Made by a program: the position numbers and the translations under genes. A DNA stretch of 64,000 nt from Vibrionaceae bacterium (lineage in GTDB: Bacteria > Pseudomonadota > Gammaproteobacteria > Enterobacterales > Vibrionaceae): the NCBI GenBank assembly GCA_018222805.1, contig JAAEZQ010000003.1, forward strand, positions 62,001 to 126,000, given 5' to 3'. Shown one piece after another: positions 1 to 8,814 of the stretch. Numbering within the stretch: the stretch's first letter is position 1; each line of letters starts with the position of its first letter. The notes under the pieces are model-generated. The model made no database searches. It was not told the DNA's origin and saw nothing but the letters and a program-made list of their open reading frames with translations.

Positions 1-711
1 GATGACGAAGTCGATTTTGAACTGTCTTTTTTCACCATAACAGGTGAAGTTGATTTTTGTGGACACGCAACGTTAGCTGCTTTTTCAACAATGTATCAAG
101 ACGGAATCATAACTGAAGGTAAATACCTCCAAAGGACGAAATCAGGTCTGCTTGCGGTAACCATAGAGGAAAATGGTCATATTGTCATGGATCAGAAGTT
201 ACCTGAGTACCGTGGAGAGTTTAGTTATGAGGATATATCTAAGTTAATAGGACTAGATTCGACAATACTTGAGTCAACACAGTTACCGATTGAGGTTATA
301 TCAACAGGACTACCGGATATTATTGTCCCAGTGCCATATGGGTATCTCGATAAAATTCAAGTGAATGAAATTTTAACCAGTGACTTCTGTAAAAGGCACG
401 ATGTAATTGGTATTCATGCTTTTGAGTTGTGTGAAAAAACAAACATGGTGACAGCAAGTTGTCGTAACTTTGCACCATTGTTTGGTATTCCAGAGGAATC
501 AGCAACAGGCAGTGCGAGTGGTGCCTTGGCATGTTACTTAACCAAACACCTTTGTAGTACAGGTTCGAATAGCTTTACTTTCGAGCAAGGTCGGGCAATG
601 GAGTGCATTTCAAGAATTACAGCGTCTGTTGAGTCAAGCGAGCAGGGTATTATTAAGGTAAGGGTTGGTGGTTTTGCTCATAGAGTCGGCAGGCAGAACA
701 TCTCCTTATAG
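1..711 (+). CDS. PhzF-family isomerase/epimerase-like protein, 5' partial
   Basis: The reading frame is open from base 1, so the N-terminus lies outside the window; the 236 visible residues end at TAG 709-711. Two family signatures are visible: EVDFCGHATLA near the start and a glycine-rich ATGSASGALACYL block about two thirds along, both typical of PhzF proteins, which have a duplicated diaminopimelate-epimerase fold. Family members are about 260-300 residues, so roughly 30-60 residues, including the usual catalytic Glu region, are missing. The substrate cannot be deduced; most chromosomal PhzF proteins are uncharacterised. It is followed by an attC-like sequence, so it may be an integron-type cassette. 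The family call is firm, the role unknown. Confidence 0.85.
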   Translation, partial: DDEVDFELSFFTITGEVDFCGHATLAAFSTMYQDGIITEGKYLQRTKSGLLAVTIEENGHIVMDQKLPEYRGEFSYEDISKLIGLDSTILESTQLPIEVISTGLPDIIVPVPYGYLDKIQVNEILTSDFCKRHDVIGIHAFELCEKTNMVTASCRNFAPLFGIPEESATGSASGALACYLTKHLCSTGSNSFTFEQGRAMECISRITASVESSEQGIIKVRVGGFAHRVGRQNISL

Positions 712-850
712 CAGTCCGTTCCACAGGAACTTCCGACGCGTGGCATTTCTACTCTTCGTTGGTTTTAGTGTTTTTCGGAAACTTCGGTATTGCGTCCATT
801 TTTCTTGTGAGCGCTTATGCATCGAGCAACCTAGTAAATTGAAAGTAAAT
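712..850. repeat. Possible integron attC-like (Vibrio-repeat-like) relic
   Basis: Directly after the PhzF stop is a non-coding stretch with ACGCGTGGCATTT at 736-748 and GTTGGTTTTAGTG near 758-770. This pair resembles the core of superintegron attC repeats of the parahaemolyticus type as I remember them. Short inverted arms are visible (TTCCGA 731-736 with TCGGAA 775-780). A second, related sequence lies at 23236-23339. Canonical outer GTTRRRY/RYYYAAC sites are not obvious, so this is probably degenerate. The assignment is from memory of the repeat family and is tentative. Confidence 0.4.
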
Positions 851-856
851 ATATAC

Positions 857-891
857 GGTAAAAGGTAAGTATTAGATACTTACCTTTTACC
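857..891. terminator. Perfect 16-bp hairpin with 3-nt loop, possible bidirectional terminator
   Basis: GGTAAAAGGTAAGTAT (857-872) and its exact reverse complement (876-891) flank the loop TAG. It lies between the convergent ends of the PhzF gene and sypR. There is no classical T-run after either arm, so a terminator role is likely from position but not certain; it could also be a mobile-element remnant. Confidence 0.45.
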
Positions 892-1011
892 CATTATACA
901 AAGGAAGCACAGGTTAACTCGTACAAAAGCCACGAAACTATTTGATAAGAAAGCCAGTCACCATAGCTGCATTGAGAGCGTCACAAGGATTAAATCCTGT
1001 GTCTATCTCTG

Positions 1012-1650
1012 CTATTGACCCCGACCATCAAACATCACCACGATGGTTTTGGTGATGATGCTCATATCCATGCTTAGCCAAGACTTTATAGAACAGAGTG
1101 AAAGCGCGTAACTGTGGTCGTAGCCGACTTTTCGTCGCACGTCATCAATACAGGTATCATAACCCTGATTGACTTGCGCTAATCCGGTGATACCCGGCAT
1201 GACGCCATAGGTTCTATCAGCGAAATAAGGGATCGCATCTTCTAGTTTGCTATAGAAACTAGGACGCTCAGGGCGTGGACCTATCAGAGACATGTCCCCC
1301 ATAACTACGTTGAAGAGCTGTGGGATTTCATCTAAACGAGTCTTACGTAAAAATAGCCCAACCGGAGTGATTCTTGGGTCATTTTCCGTCGCCCATACTG
1401 CCCCTGTGTATTGTTCTGCATCTTGGTACATGGTGCGGAATTTAATGATTTCGAAAAACATCATTTTCTCTGGTGTAGATTTACCGACTCTAAGCTGTTT
1501 ATAAAACACAGGGCCCGAAGAGGAGAGTTTGATTGCTATCGCGATAAAAGGTATTACTGGTGACAGTAGCAGTATACCCAATAGGGCGCCGAACAAGTCA
1601 AAGAGACGTTTTGCAAACCAAATTGATATATGTGCGGATACGTTATTCAT
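1012..1650 (-). CDS. sypR: SypR: initiating sugar (phospho)transferase
   Basis: A 212-residue bacterial sugar transferase of the WcaJ/PglC-type superfamily. It should move a sugar-1-phosphate onto undecaprenyl phosphate in the inner membrane, starting the Syp repeat unit. One hydrophobic segment (about residues 16-41) precedes the soluble catalytic part, with the KFRTM..DAE, LRKTRLDEIPQL and SLIGPRPERP family motifs. The start is placed at 1650 because AAGGAG lies just upstream of this ATG; a longer frame to 1683 would overlap sypQ without a ribosome site. It is the last gene of the locus and starts 11 bases after sypQ, matching the terminal position of sypR in A. fischeri. Confidence 0.9.
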   Translation of the reverse strand: MNNVSAHISIWFAKRLFDLFGALLGILLLSPVIPFIAIAIKLSSSGPVFYKQLRVGKSTPEKMMFFEIIKFRTMYQDAEQYTGAVWATENDPRITPVGLFLRKTRLDEIPQLFNVVMGDMSLIGPRPERPSFYSKLEDAIPYFADRTYGVMPGITGLAQVNQGYDTCIDDVRRKVGYDHSYALSLCSIKSWLSMDMSIITKTIVVMFDGRGQ

Positions 1651-1661
1651 AGTAAATCTCC

Positions 1662-2849
1662 TTATTGGCCCACACGAGACCATTTTCCTGACTCAAGACC
1701 AAATAGGTATCGCATACCACCGATGAAATTTGCGCAATGACCTGCAACGACGTAAAGCAGTAGTTTGCAGGCTTTGTGACAAAATATATGTGGTAGGTGA
1801 TAAATCACAATCGCCAGTGAATAGATCGCGATTTGAGCGACCAGTGCAGCCATGAAAAATGGGTTGTCCATCATGGCGATAGAACTGACAAAACAAAATA
1901 GAAGCAGGTAAGGGGTCATGAGCCGTAGCCCTTTGCCGGAAAAGAATGCAAATGCGACGCCTCTGTACTTCGGTAAGAACATCTCACAAAGCTGGATAGC
2001 CTGCTGCATGTTGCCTGCAGAGATACGCAGTCTTCGGTTAAAGTCATCTTTTTCGTTGGTGGCTTCCATCTCCAGAGCAACCATCTGAGGCTCGTACTCA
2101 GCAACATACCCCTGACGTACGATAGACATAGGGATAATAAAGTCATCATTGATTATATTGGCACTCATTGACTCAAACAGGTGAGTGCGGAACAGGTAAA
2201 ATGCGCCATGTGCCCCAAGCGTTGAGCCAAGTGAGGCTTCACGCATCTTAAGTTGACTTTGGTATTTCCAGTAACTGGCTTCCCCAGCATTACCGGGCTT
2301 AAGCAATTGATAATGGCCATTCACGACGCCGACTTTACTGTCCCGAAAATGTGTATTTGCAATCCAGAGCGCATCAATGGAAATAAGGGCGGACACATCG
2401 CTTAACGCCGTAATATCACTGGTGATAGTTTTTATCTGTTCATTTATCAAGGCAACTTTGCCACGATTGGTTTTAAATGCCCTGATTTCAAAATGCGTAT
2501 CTGAACAAATTGCTTCTTGGATGGTTTGTTCTGCAATACTCACTGTGTTATCGGTACAGCCATCACAAGCGATGACGACTTTGTACTTATTTTTTGGATA
2601 ATCAAGCGCAGATAGGTTGCGAATTTTGTCCGCTATCCACTGCTCTTCGTTGTAGGCTGGCACCAAAATGGTGATGGTTGAACATCCCCGATCGCTTTTG
2701 ATATTTCTAAATCCGCGCGTTCGATAGCTGCGGGCTTTGTAAGGGTGATGTTTCGAATACCAAGACAGTAGAACAGGATATCCAACGTGGTGATAGATAA
2801 CCAACACGCAACTGATAATAAACACTGTTGTAAGTAGTAAATCAATCAT
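1662..2849 (-). CDS. sypQ: SypQ: membrane glycosyltransferase, family 2
   Basis: A 395-residue processive-type GT2 enzyme. A membrane segment at residues 3-23 is followed by the GT-A domain (ITILVPAYNEEQW, then VVIACDGCTDNT, then a TALSDVSALIS acceptor segment) and by several C-terminal membrane helices from about residue 300. It probably adds a sugar to the lipid-linked Syp unit at the cytoplasmic face. Its ATG overlaps the sypP stop as ATGA, indicating translational coupling. The syp identity comes from order; the sugar specificity is unknown. Confidence 0.9.
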   Translation of the reverse strand: MIDLLLTTVFIISCVLVIYHHVGYPVLLSWYSKHHPYKARSYRTRGFRNIKSDRGCSTITILVPAYNEEQWIADKIRNLSALDYPKNKYKVVIACDGCTDNTVSIAEQTIQEAICSDTHFEIRAFKTNRGKVALINEQIKTITSDITALSDVSALISIDALWIANTHFRDSKVGVVNGHYQLLKPGNAGEASYWKYQSQLKMREASLGSTLGAHGAFYLFRTHLFESMSANIINDDFIIPMSIVRQGYVAEYEPQMVALEMEATNEKDDFNRRLRISAGNMQQAIQLCEMFLPKYRGVAFAFFSGKGLRLMTPYLLLFCFVSSIAMMDNPFFMAALVAQIAIYSLAIVIYHLPHIFCHKACKLLLYVVAGHCANFIGGMRYLFGLESGKWSRVGQ

Positions 2850-3937
2850 GCGCTTTTCTCCTCAGCTAATGTTTCGTATGCACGCATCATGTCCCTGATG
2901 TCGTTATGCTCTAAGACAAACTGTCTTGGAGATGTTTTTGCTGGTTTCTCAATGACAGCGTTTAAACTGGCGGCTAACTGTTGCGAATTTTCACTTTCAA
3001 ACAACACTCCGGTACAAGGGCACAGCGTTTCTTTTGTCGCACCAACGTCGCTTGCCAAAGTGACAATGTCACATGCTTGAGCTTCTAGAGTAGAGAGTGG
3101 GAAACCTTCACGACGTGAGGGCAAACAGAATAAGTCCAGCGTCTGATAAAATCGCGTCATGTCATCAACAAGACCAAGAAAAGTTACTCGACGATGTAAC
3201 CCAAGTTGCTTCACTTGCTGGTCTAATTTGATACGTTGGCTACCATCCCCAGCGATAACTAGCTGTATATGGCTCGGTAGTAACGCCATCGCGTTGATCA
3301 AGATGTCGTGACCTTTGACTTGTTCTAGTCGACCTGCGGTTCCAATAATGGTGCTTTGCTCAGGAAGACCAAAAAGCTGACGGGCAAGGTGCTTGGAGCC
3401 AGTTGTGAATTTCTCGCAGTCGACACCGTTTTTGATCACCCTGACATCCTGATAATCAAAATGCTGATGAATTTGTTCTTTTACCAGGAGGGCATCTGCA
3501 ACAACACAGGGTCTAGCGATTTTTAGTGCCAGGCTTTGTAATGAGCGGTGCTTTTGGTCTGATAGATGCCATGCATCGTGTTCGGTATGAATTCGAGCTT
3601 TTATCCCGGCTAAACGAGCGGCAATTGAACCATATAGAATCGGACCAATATGATGCGTATGAACGACGCTTGGCTTTAACGTGAGAAAGAGTTTAACAAG
3701 CTGCATCAGCGTCTTAAGGCTATAGCCTGACGGCTTGTTAAGAAAGATTAATTGGTTTTCAACCGATTTTAGTTTTGACCATTTTAATACGGATTCTTGT
3801 TTTGTGCCTTCCAAGCTAACAATAAGTACTTTCTGGTTTGGGGACGAAAACGCCAGCATGTTGAGTGCGAGTGCCTCTAACCCCCCTGGGGAAAGGTGCT
3901 GAACCACGTGGATAATCGTTTTGGTCTTTATGCTCAT
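2846..3937 (-). CDS. sypP: SypP: glycosyltransferase, GT4-like
   Basis: A 363-residue GT-B glycosyltransferase. The N-terminal acceptor domain begins with HVVQHLSPGGLEALALNML; the C-terminal nucleotide-sugar domain has IGTAGRLEQVKGHD and the EX7E-type segment SRREGFPLSTLEAQACD. It is presumed cytoplasmic, extending the Syp oligosaccharide. It is the first gene after a 130-base gap that carries a sigma-54 promoter and upstream palindrome-like element, so it probably heads a sypP-Q-R transcript. The family is certain, the sugar unknown. Confidence 0.9.
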   Translation of the reverse strand: MSIKTKTIIHVVQHLSPGGLEALALNMLAFSSPNQKVLIVSLEGTKQESVLKWSKLKSVENQLIFLNKPSGYSLKTLMQLVKLFLTLKPSVVHTHHIGPILYGSIAARLAGIKARIHTEHDAWHLSDQKHRSLQSLALKIARPCVVADALLVKEQIHQHFDYQDVRVIKNGVDCEKFTTGSKHLARQLFGLPEQSTIIGTAGRLEQVKGHDILINAMALLPSHIQLVIAGDGSQRIKLDQQVKQLGLHRRVTFLGLVDDMTRFYQTLDLFCLPSRREGFPLSTLEAQACDIVTLASDVGATKETLCPCTGVLFESENSQQLAASLNAVIEKPAKTSPRQFVLEHNDIRDMMRAYETLAEEKSA

Positions 3938-3975
3938 ACGTTCTCCTAACAGATGCTTAGCTTTAAACTAGTATT

Positions 3976-3991
3976 AGCATTATGTGTGCCA
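3976..3991 (-). promoter_or_regulatory. Sigma-54 promoter of sypP
   Basis: On the minus strand the sequence reads TGGCACACATAATGCT: a perfect -24 TGGCAC, a 5-base spacer and a -12 ATGCT that keeps the essential GC. It ends 39 bases before the sypP ATG. It matches the sigma-54 consensus TGGCAC-N5-TTGCW and sits 48 bases downstream of a putative SypG site. Confidence 0.75.
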
Positions 3992-4038
3992 GTTTCATTG
4001 TCTAATTAATACAATGATTTATGTCTGTTTTCGAATGT

Positions 4039-4053
4039 TTCTCAAGCTGAAAG
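4039..4053 (-). promoter_or_regulatory. Putative SypG-binding element upstream of sypP
   Basis: TTCTCAAGCTGAAAG on the plus strand shares TTCTCANNNTGA with the elements at sypA, sypI and sypM. Its spacing to the sigma-54 promoter is like that at sypA, as expected for an enhancer-binding site. SypG as the ligand is inferred from the A. fischeri system. Confidence 0.6.
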
Positions 4054-4068
4054 TCAATTTGAAAATCG

Positions 4069-5505
4069 TTATGATTGATACGGTTTTATTCTTGGAATGT
4101 GGGTGAGCACGGGCGCGTTGGTAATGGCTTCGATCTCTTCTTTGCGTCTTATCGATGAATCAAACAGCTCGATCAATAACGCAACACCAGCACCTAAACC
4201 AATCCCCGCAACCAATCCCGCAATGACAAATACAATCGCCGGAAGATTCGCAGGGCGACTAGGGGTATAGGGAAGGTCAATAATTTTAACGCGTTTGTTT
4301 TGTTCGAAAATCCCCAGAGAACCAGTGAGCTGAGCCATTTCGTAACGCTGAATTAATTCATCATAGAGTTGACGCTTAATTTCAGCATTGCGTACTAAAC
4401 GATGCATGGTTTTCGCATTATCACCGAATTGATTGGCTTCTTGCTCTAGGATGGAAATCATTTCTTTTAAACTTTTCGTTTCTTCCTTGAGAGATTCATA
4501 ACGACCTCGCACGAGTTGTAAGCTTTGTAGCTGGGTTACGAGCAAAGGTTGAATTTCTCCAAGATCTTTTAATTTATTACTGCTGGCAATATCCCAAAGC
4601 TGATCGCTACTGATATTAGGTTGCTCTATTTTCAATAATAAGGCGCGTTCATTCTCTAAACGGCGTAACTCACGCTCTTTGCCTTGAACGGCACTATGGC
4701 TCTCCGTATATTTCGCTTTGAGAAGAGTCAGTTCGCTACGGATCTCGATGATTTGATCTTCAATTTTACCGACGACGGGGTTTGTCTTTGATAGTTGTTG
4801 ATCGAGAGAACCCAGGCTCTTTTCGACCCCTGCGAGCTCGGCTTTTTTCTCAGCGTAGCTTTGTTTCAGAGAGGCTAGGCGGCCTAGCGACTGACTTTGC
4901 ATCTCTGGTGTGACAGATGCAAAGCGATTTTTAAAATCAGCCAGTTCGTTTTCAGCGATGTCGAGTTCGTGTCTGCGTTTCTCAATATGAATAGCGAGAA
5001 ATTCTGAGGAGTCCTGGATAGATGAACGCTCTGGTGCTAGGAGCTGCTCAATAAAATGCTCACTGATAGACTCTAATAACTCTTTCATACCGTCCGGGCG
5101 GGGAGCGGTCAGTGAAATTTTAAGGAAGTCTTTGCCCGGTTGAGTGATCGTTAAACTGTTTGAAAGCTGATTGATGATGTAATCACGCTTGGCTGGTGGC
5201 ATTGAGTCGTTAATAAGTTGATGTTCATTCGCCACAGCAGTAAGTACATGGCGACTTTTCAGTAGTGTACTCAGGGCATTTAACCGTTCCTTTAGCATGG
5301 TTGAGACCGCTATATCTTCAAGAAACGGATTCATCTTTGCGGTTTCTTGAATCAGCATTGACGTATGCGACACGTAGTTGGTCGGTGCAATTTTGCCAAT
5401 AAAGTATCCAACGAATGGAAGGATAAGAATCGGTACGCCAATCACATACCGTTGTCGCCATGCTGAATTGAGTATGACGATAAATCTCCGTTTTAGCTCG
5501 TTCAT
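4069..5505 (-). CDS. sypO: SypO: polysaccharide chain-length determinant (Wzz-like)
   Basis: A 478-residue inner-membrane protein with the Wzz/PCP layout: a transmembrane segment at about 20-38, a long periplasmic region with predicted coiled coils (residues about 165-240 and 260-390), and a proline-rich second transmembrane region near 430-460 (PYTPSRPANLP then a Gly-rich helix). Such proteins set polymer length and connect polymerisation with the outer-membrane exporter. No kinase domain is fused; the CpsD-like protein SypD is separate. Its ATG overlaps the end of sypN (ATGA). Confidence 0.9.
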   Translation of the reverse strand: MNELKRRFIVILNSAWRQRYVIGVPILILPFVGYFIGKIAPTNYVSHTSMLIQETAKMNPFLEDIAVSTMLKERLNALSTLLKSRHVLTAVANEHQLINDSMPPAKRDYIINQLSNSLTITQPGKDFLKISLTAPRPDGMKELLESISEHFIEQLLAPERSSIQDSSEFLAIHIEKRRHELDIAENELADFKNRFASVTPEMQSQSLGRLASLKQSYAEKKAELAGVEKSLGSLDQQLSKTNPVVGKIEDQIIEIRSELTLLKAKYTESHSAVQGKERELRRLENERALLLKIEQPNISSDQLWDIASSNKLKDLGEIQPLLVTQLQSLQLVRGRYESLKEETKSLKEMISILEQEANQFGDNAKTMHRLVRNAEIKRQLYDELIQRYEMAQLTGSLGIFEQNKRVKIIDLPYTPSRPANLPAIVFVIAGLVAGIGLGAGVALLIELFDSSIRRKEEIEAITNAPVLTHIPRIKPYQS

Positions 5506-6617
5506 AGTGACTCCAACATACAGTTCAATTTAAGCGTACGTGCATCCCAACTTTCGTTGATAACCGACTTTTGTCGAGCAGAGGTTGATTCACGATCTAA
5601 CTGGTTTAATGCGTCAGTGAATTGCTCACAATCAGTTACGGTTGAAACCAAGGCTTTGTAAGCCGATAAAGCGGGAAAAGGGGTAGTAATGACGTGACAA
5701 CCTGCCGCTAAGTATTCCAGTAACTTTAAAGGACTGCATGAAGCAATTTGTCCATTGGATTTAAACGGAAGTAAACTTACATCCCAATGTTGACTGTAAC
5801 TGGGTAAATCGCGATGTGGCTTAGGACCAAGGTAGTGCACATTCGCCAGTTTAGGTAGCGGATAGTTAGAGAGTTCAATTGGGCCGATAAACACAAATTG
5901 CCAGTTGGGGTTCATGAGACAAACTTGCTCGATGAGTTCGTAATCTAGCCAGTTAGATAGGCTGCCGTAAAACCCTGCAACCTTGTGATTTGGAGAAGGC
6001 AAATCTGTGGCACGCTGGCTTGGCTGACTAAAGAGTGAGGTATCTACGCCATGAGGTAAGTAGTGAGTTTTGGTTTGGGGAAATTTTGCTAGCAACGGTG
6101 CACTGGCTGCGAGAATAAGGTCCGCGTGTACAACGAGTTTGTCTTCGTGTTGCTTGACCACATCATGATCGACACCGGCAAGCGATGAGAAATCGTCACC
6201 ACAATAGTAAACCACCGCTGACTCACCCAGAGTTCCACATAAATCGGCTGCGGTCGGAAGTGAAGTCCATAAAATCGGTTTGTGCAATTGAAGCTTCTCG
6301 ATAACGGGTTTCAGTTGCAGATGCATCAACGTTTTGGCGATATAACGTGCGAATGCTGACTTGGGAGCGGGGAGCGTTTTAAGGTTGATCACCGTAATAT
6401 TTACGTGTTGCTCTCGCTGGTCGGTGTAACCACCTTTACTTTTACCCATAAGCTTACAGAAAGCACGTTTAACATCGTGCATATTTAACTTGGGTTGACG
6501 GAGTCCGATCGAGTTAACCCAAAGTACTTTACGTTGTTTTGCTAACCGAGTAACCAGATGTTGTGTGCTCGATGGTAAGCCACCAAAATCTTCACCAAAA
6601 ACAATAAGATCACGCAT
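5502..6617 (-). CDS. sypN: SypN: glycosyltransferase, GT-B fold
   Basis: A 371-residue protein with a GT1/GT4-type C-terminal domain: GFYGSLSNWLDYELI, then SLLPFKSNGQIASCSPLKLLEYLAAG, typical of the nucleotide-sugar binding half. The N-terminus begins MRDLIVFGEDFGGLPSSTQH, as in several exopolysaccharide transferases. AAGGAG precedes the ATG at 6617. It lies 10 bases downstream of sypM and is coupled to sypO. It is assumed to add one residue of the Syp repeat; donor and linkage are unknown. Confidence 0.85.
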   Translation of the reverse strand: MRDLIVFGEDFGGLPSSTQHLVTRLAKQRKVLWVNSIGLRQPKLNMHDVKRAFCKLMGKSKGGYTDQREQHVNITVINLKTLPAPKSAFARYIAKTLMHLQLKPVIEKLQLHKPILWTSLPTAADLCGTLGESAVVYYCGDDFSSLAGVDHDVVKQHEDKLVVHADLILAASAPLLAKFPQTKTHYLPHGVDTSLFSQPSQRATDLPSPNHKVAGFYGSLSNWLDYELIEQVCLMNPNWQFVFIGPIELSNYPLPKLANVHYLGPKPHRDLPSYSQHWDVSLLPFKSNGQIASCSPLKLLEYLAAGCHVITTPFPALSAYKALVSTVTDCEQFTDALNQLDRESTSARQKSVINESWDARTLKLNCMLESL

Positions 6618-6627
6618 AATGAACTCC

Positions 6628-7341
6628 TTAGTGATTAAGTGAACGAATCACTCTGGCAGGATTACCAGCAGCAACAACAAAAGCAGGTAGGTCTTTAGTG
6701 ACCACGCTACCGGCACCCACAATGGTCCCTTCGCCAATTGTGACATTGGGACAAACCGTGACATTTGTTCCTAGCCAAACATCCGATTCAAGTACGATAT
6801 CTCCAACATCGCAATCGAGATCGCCAAAGCCTTTCGCTCTTAAACCGGCGTCAAGTGAGTGTCCGGAATACCCAAACAGAAAGGCGCGACCGGCGATTCG
6901 AACATTGTCACCAATTTCAATGCGGCTCCCAATCGCAAAAGTACTTTGCCAACCGATATCGACGTTACTGCCAACAATCAGTTGCGGATCACTGGATTGG
7001 GGTCTGGCGCTAAACGTCGTTTGACCTGAGATGCGGCAATCATCTCCGAGAGTGATGGAAAGTGGTCCCGAAACAAAAGGCACACCACCAAAGAGATAAA
7101 GTCCTCGACCATATTGAGAAAGGCGACCTTTAAAGGTGGGGGTATGGATAAATACCCGAACCAAGTTGCTCCAAATTGAGGTACTCGCTGAATAAACGGT
7201 GCGAACCGTCTTGTTCATCCACATCGGTGTAGGAAGATCACATGCACGAATCGATTTCAAAATGAGAAACAATTTGCGATATGAAGGGTTTTCGTGGTGT
7301 TGTAACCACACTTTGAAGTCATTTAACTGCTGAGCCAACAT
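6628..7341 (-). CDS. sypM: SypM: hexapeptide-repeat acyltransferase
   Basis: A 237-residue protein whose second half is a left-handed beta-helix acyltransferase domain (serial hexapeptide repeats such as IEIGDNVRIAG and VTVCPNVTIGEGTIVGAGSVVTKDLPA, ending in the GNPARVIR tail typical of the family). It probably O-acetylates or otherwise acylates the Syp polysaccharide. The N-terminal 90 residues lack repeats. It follows an 87-base gap with a putative but imperfect sigma-54 promoter and therefore probably heads a sypM-N-O unit. Confidence 0.9.
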   Translation of the reverse strand: MLAQQLNDFKVWLQHHENPSYRKLFLILKSIRACDLPTPMWMNKTVRTVYSASTSIWSNLVRVFIHTPTFKGRLSQYGRGLYLFGGVPFVSGPLSITLGDDCRISGQTTFSARPQSSDPQLIVGSNVDIGWQSTFAIGSRIEIGDNVRIAGRAFLFGYSGHSLDAGLRAKGFGDLDCDVGDIVLESDVWLGTNVTVCPNVTIGEGTIVGAGSVVTKDLPAFVVAAGNPARVIRSLNH

Positions 7342-7378
7342 GATACTGTCCCTGATATTGAGGTGATAAAGAGACTAT

Positions 7379-7394
7379 TTCACGTTGCGTGCCA
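7379..7394 (-). promoter_or_regulatory. Probable but imperfect sigma-54 promoter of sypM
   Basis: The minus strand reads TGGCACGCAACGTGAA. The -24 element TGGCACG is perfect, but the -12 element is GTGAA, with GA in place of the near-invariant GC. It lies 38 bases before sypM and 60 bases from a strong SypG-like palindrome, so position supports it while the -12 box argues for weak activity. Confidence 0.5.
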
Positions 7395-7428
7395 AAAAAT
7401 TAATTGTTTAAAAACAGTAATATAAAAA

Positions 7429-8814
7429 TTATTTGTTGAGTGTTTCTTTGGTATTCTCAATTTGAGAACGGATTTGAGTAATGCGGGAGATAGCGATACA
7501 AAGCGCTGCGAGGATATAAATCGGCCACGTGAAGCCTTGGGTTAGGAAAGTACCGGAAACCACAGTGCCAATTACACCCGCATACACCGCAAGCGCTGTT
7601 GCTGTGAGATAAGGGGACACCAAGCCTTGCCGCTGATTTAAGATAGAAAGCGTTTGTCGGCTCGTTTTAATAAGCGAAATGATCATACCAATAAACACAG
7701 CCAGGCCAAGAAATCCGGTCTCAGCCAACACGCCGAACCAAGTACTGTGAACCGCGTGGTTGAGCCCATCCCAATGTGAGCTGTAATAGTAGTAGTTCGA
7801 ATAGAAATTGTTTAAACCTACGCCGCTAAACGGGTTCACCACTGCCATCTTAAACGCAGCTTCCCATGCATATAAGCGTCCCATAGCTGATGCGTCGATG
7901 CCGTTTTCTGCGGCGCCTCCTGACTGACGGTCGGAAATTCCGGCTACGGCAAATAATCCAAGTAACCCAATTACAGCGATGAAGATCAATAGTGATTTAG
8001 AGCGAATCAGGCGCAGACCGAAAATACCGAATACTGCGACTGATCCAAGAAGCCCACCACGGCTTTGAGTCGCTATAACAGCTGCCATTGCCAGTACAAG
8101 TCCGGTAATACCAAGAATACGTAGGAATCCTATGCCTTTTGTGGTGGCAAAGCTGATAGCAAACGCCAGAGGGAACATTAATACTAACGACAAATCATTA
8201 GGGTCGCCAAGCACAGAGCCTAACTGTCGACCGATAGTGACTCTCGTGCCCTCAACTAAGCCAATACCCGAAGCGGAGTTATACAAAGCAACCACGGCAA
8301 TTAATCCACCCGCCAAGATAATCAAGGTTGCGATTTTTCGCACTGCATCTTCCGTGTTCACCAACCAAGCGATGGCTAGAGTCATGATAATGATTTTCCA
8401 ATAGATATTTTTAAAATAGGTAATGGCAACTCCCGGGTTGGATGACAAGACAATGCCTATGACAACAAGCCCCCAAAATAGTACTAGCCAAGTCATGCTT
8501 GGGTGCCAGAAAGTTTGTAGCTGGCGACTGATCAAGGTGTGCCAAATCAAAGCGCCAAGCGCCCCTAAAGAGAGGAGTAGCGGTATTTTTAATGAATAAA
8601 GTGCGGGTAAGGCTTCGTGAATTCTAAAGAAGGAAAACAGTACAAATAGACTCACCAACCAAAATGTCTGATTGAGCACAAACAATGTTGCAAGCGGTAA
8701 AAAGCAGAGTACGACGACAATGGCTGGATGAGGTATAACATACCAAACCATAGTTAACATAAGCGTAACCAGCGTCATGATCATCATTGGCTTGGCGTGT
8801 TTGACGTTATTCAT
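7429..8814 (-). CDS. sypL: SypL: O-antigen ligase/polymerase-like membrane protein
   Basis: A 461-residue polytopic membrane protein with about 10-12 hydrophobic segments. A Wzy_C/WaaL-type periplasmic loop is visible near residues 325-375 (GVGLNNFYSNYYY and AVHSTWFGVLAETGFLGL, the common H-x-x-E-x-G pattern). It should polymerise Syp units or ligate them to a carrier in the periplasm. The 3' end carries a palindrome (7454-7468) that appears to be the sypM regulatory element, so coding and regulatory information overlap. Its ATG overlaps the sypK stop. Confidence 0.85.
   Translation of the reverse strand: MNNVKHAKPMMIMTLVTLMLTMVWYVIPHPAIVVVLCFLPLATLFVLNQTFWLVSLFVLFSFFRIHEALPALYSLKIPLLLSLGALGALIWHTLISRQLQTFWHPSMTWLVLFWGLVVIGIVLSSNPGVAITYFKNIYWKIIIMTLAIAWLVNTEDAVRKIATLIILAGGLIAVVALYNSASGIGLVEGTRVTIGRQLGSVLGDPNDLSLVLMFPLAFAISFATTKGIGFLRILGITGLVLAMAAVIATQSRGGLLGSVAVFGIFGLRLIRSKSLLIFIAVIGLLGLFAVAGISDRQSGGAAENGIDASAMGRLYAWEAAFKMAVVNPFSGVGLNNFYSNYYYYSSHWDGLNHAVHSTWFGVLAETGFLGLAVFIGMIISLIKTSRQTLSILNQRQGLVSPYLTATALAVYAGVIGTVVSGTFLTQGFTWPIYILAALCIAISRITQIRSQIENTKETLNK
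7454..7468. promoter_or_regulatory. Putative SypG-binding palindrome upstream of sypM, inside sypL
   Basis: TTCTCAATTTGAGAA is a perfect inverted repeat (TTCTCA/TGAGAA around ATT) lying within the last codons of sypL, 60 bases upstream of the sypM sigma-54-like promoter. It has the same outer halves as the element before sypA. Confidence 0.65.

Noticed and set aside
981..1003. AGGATTTAAATCC-type short palindrome after sypR as a terminator
   Set aside because: It is short and imperfect, with no T-run on either strand; the hairpin at 857-891 is the better candidate.
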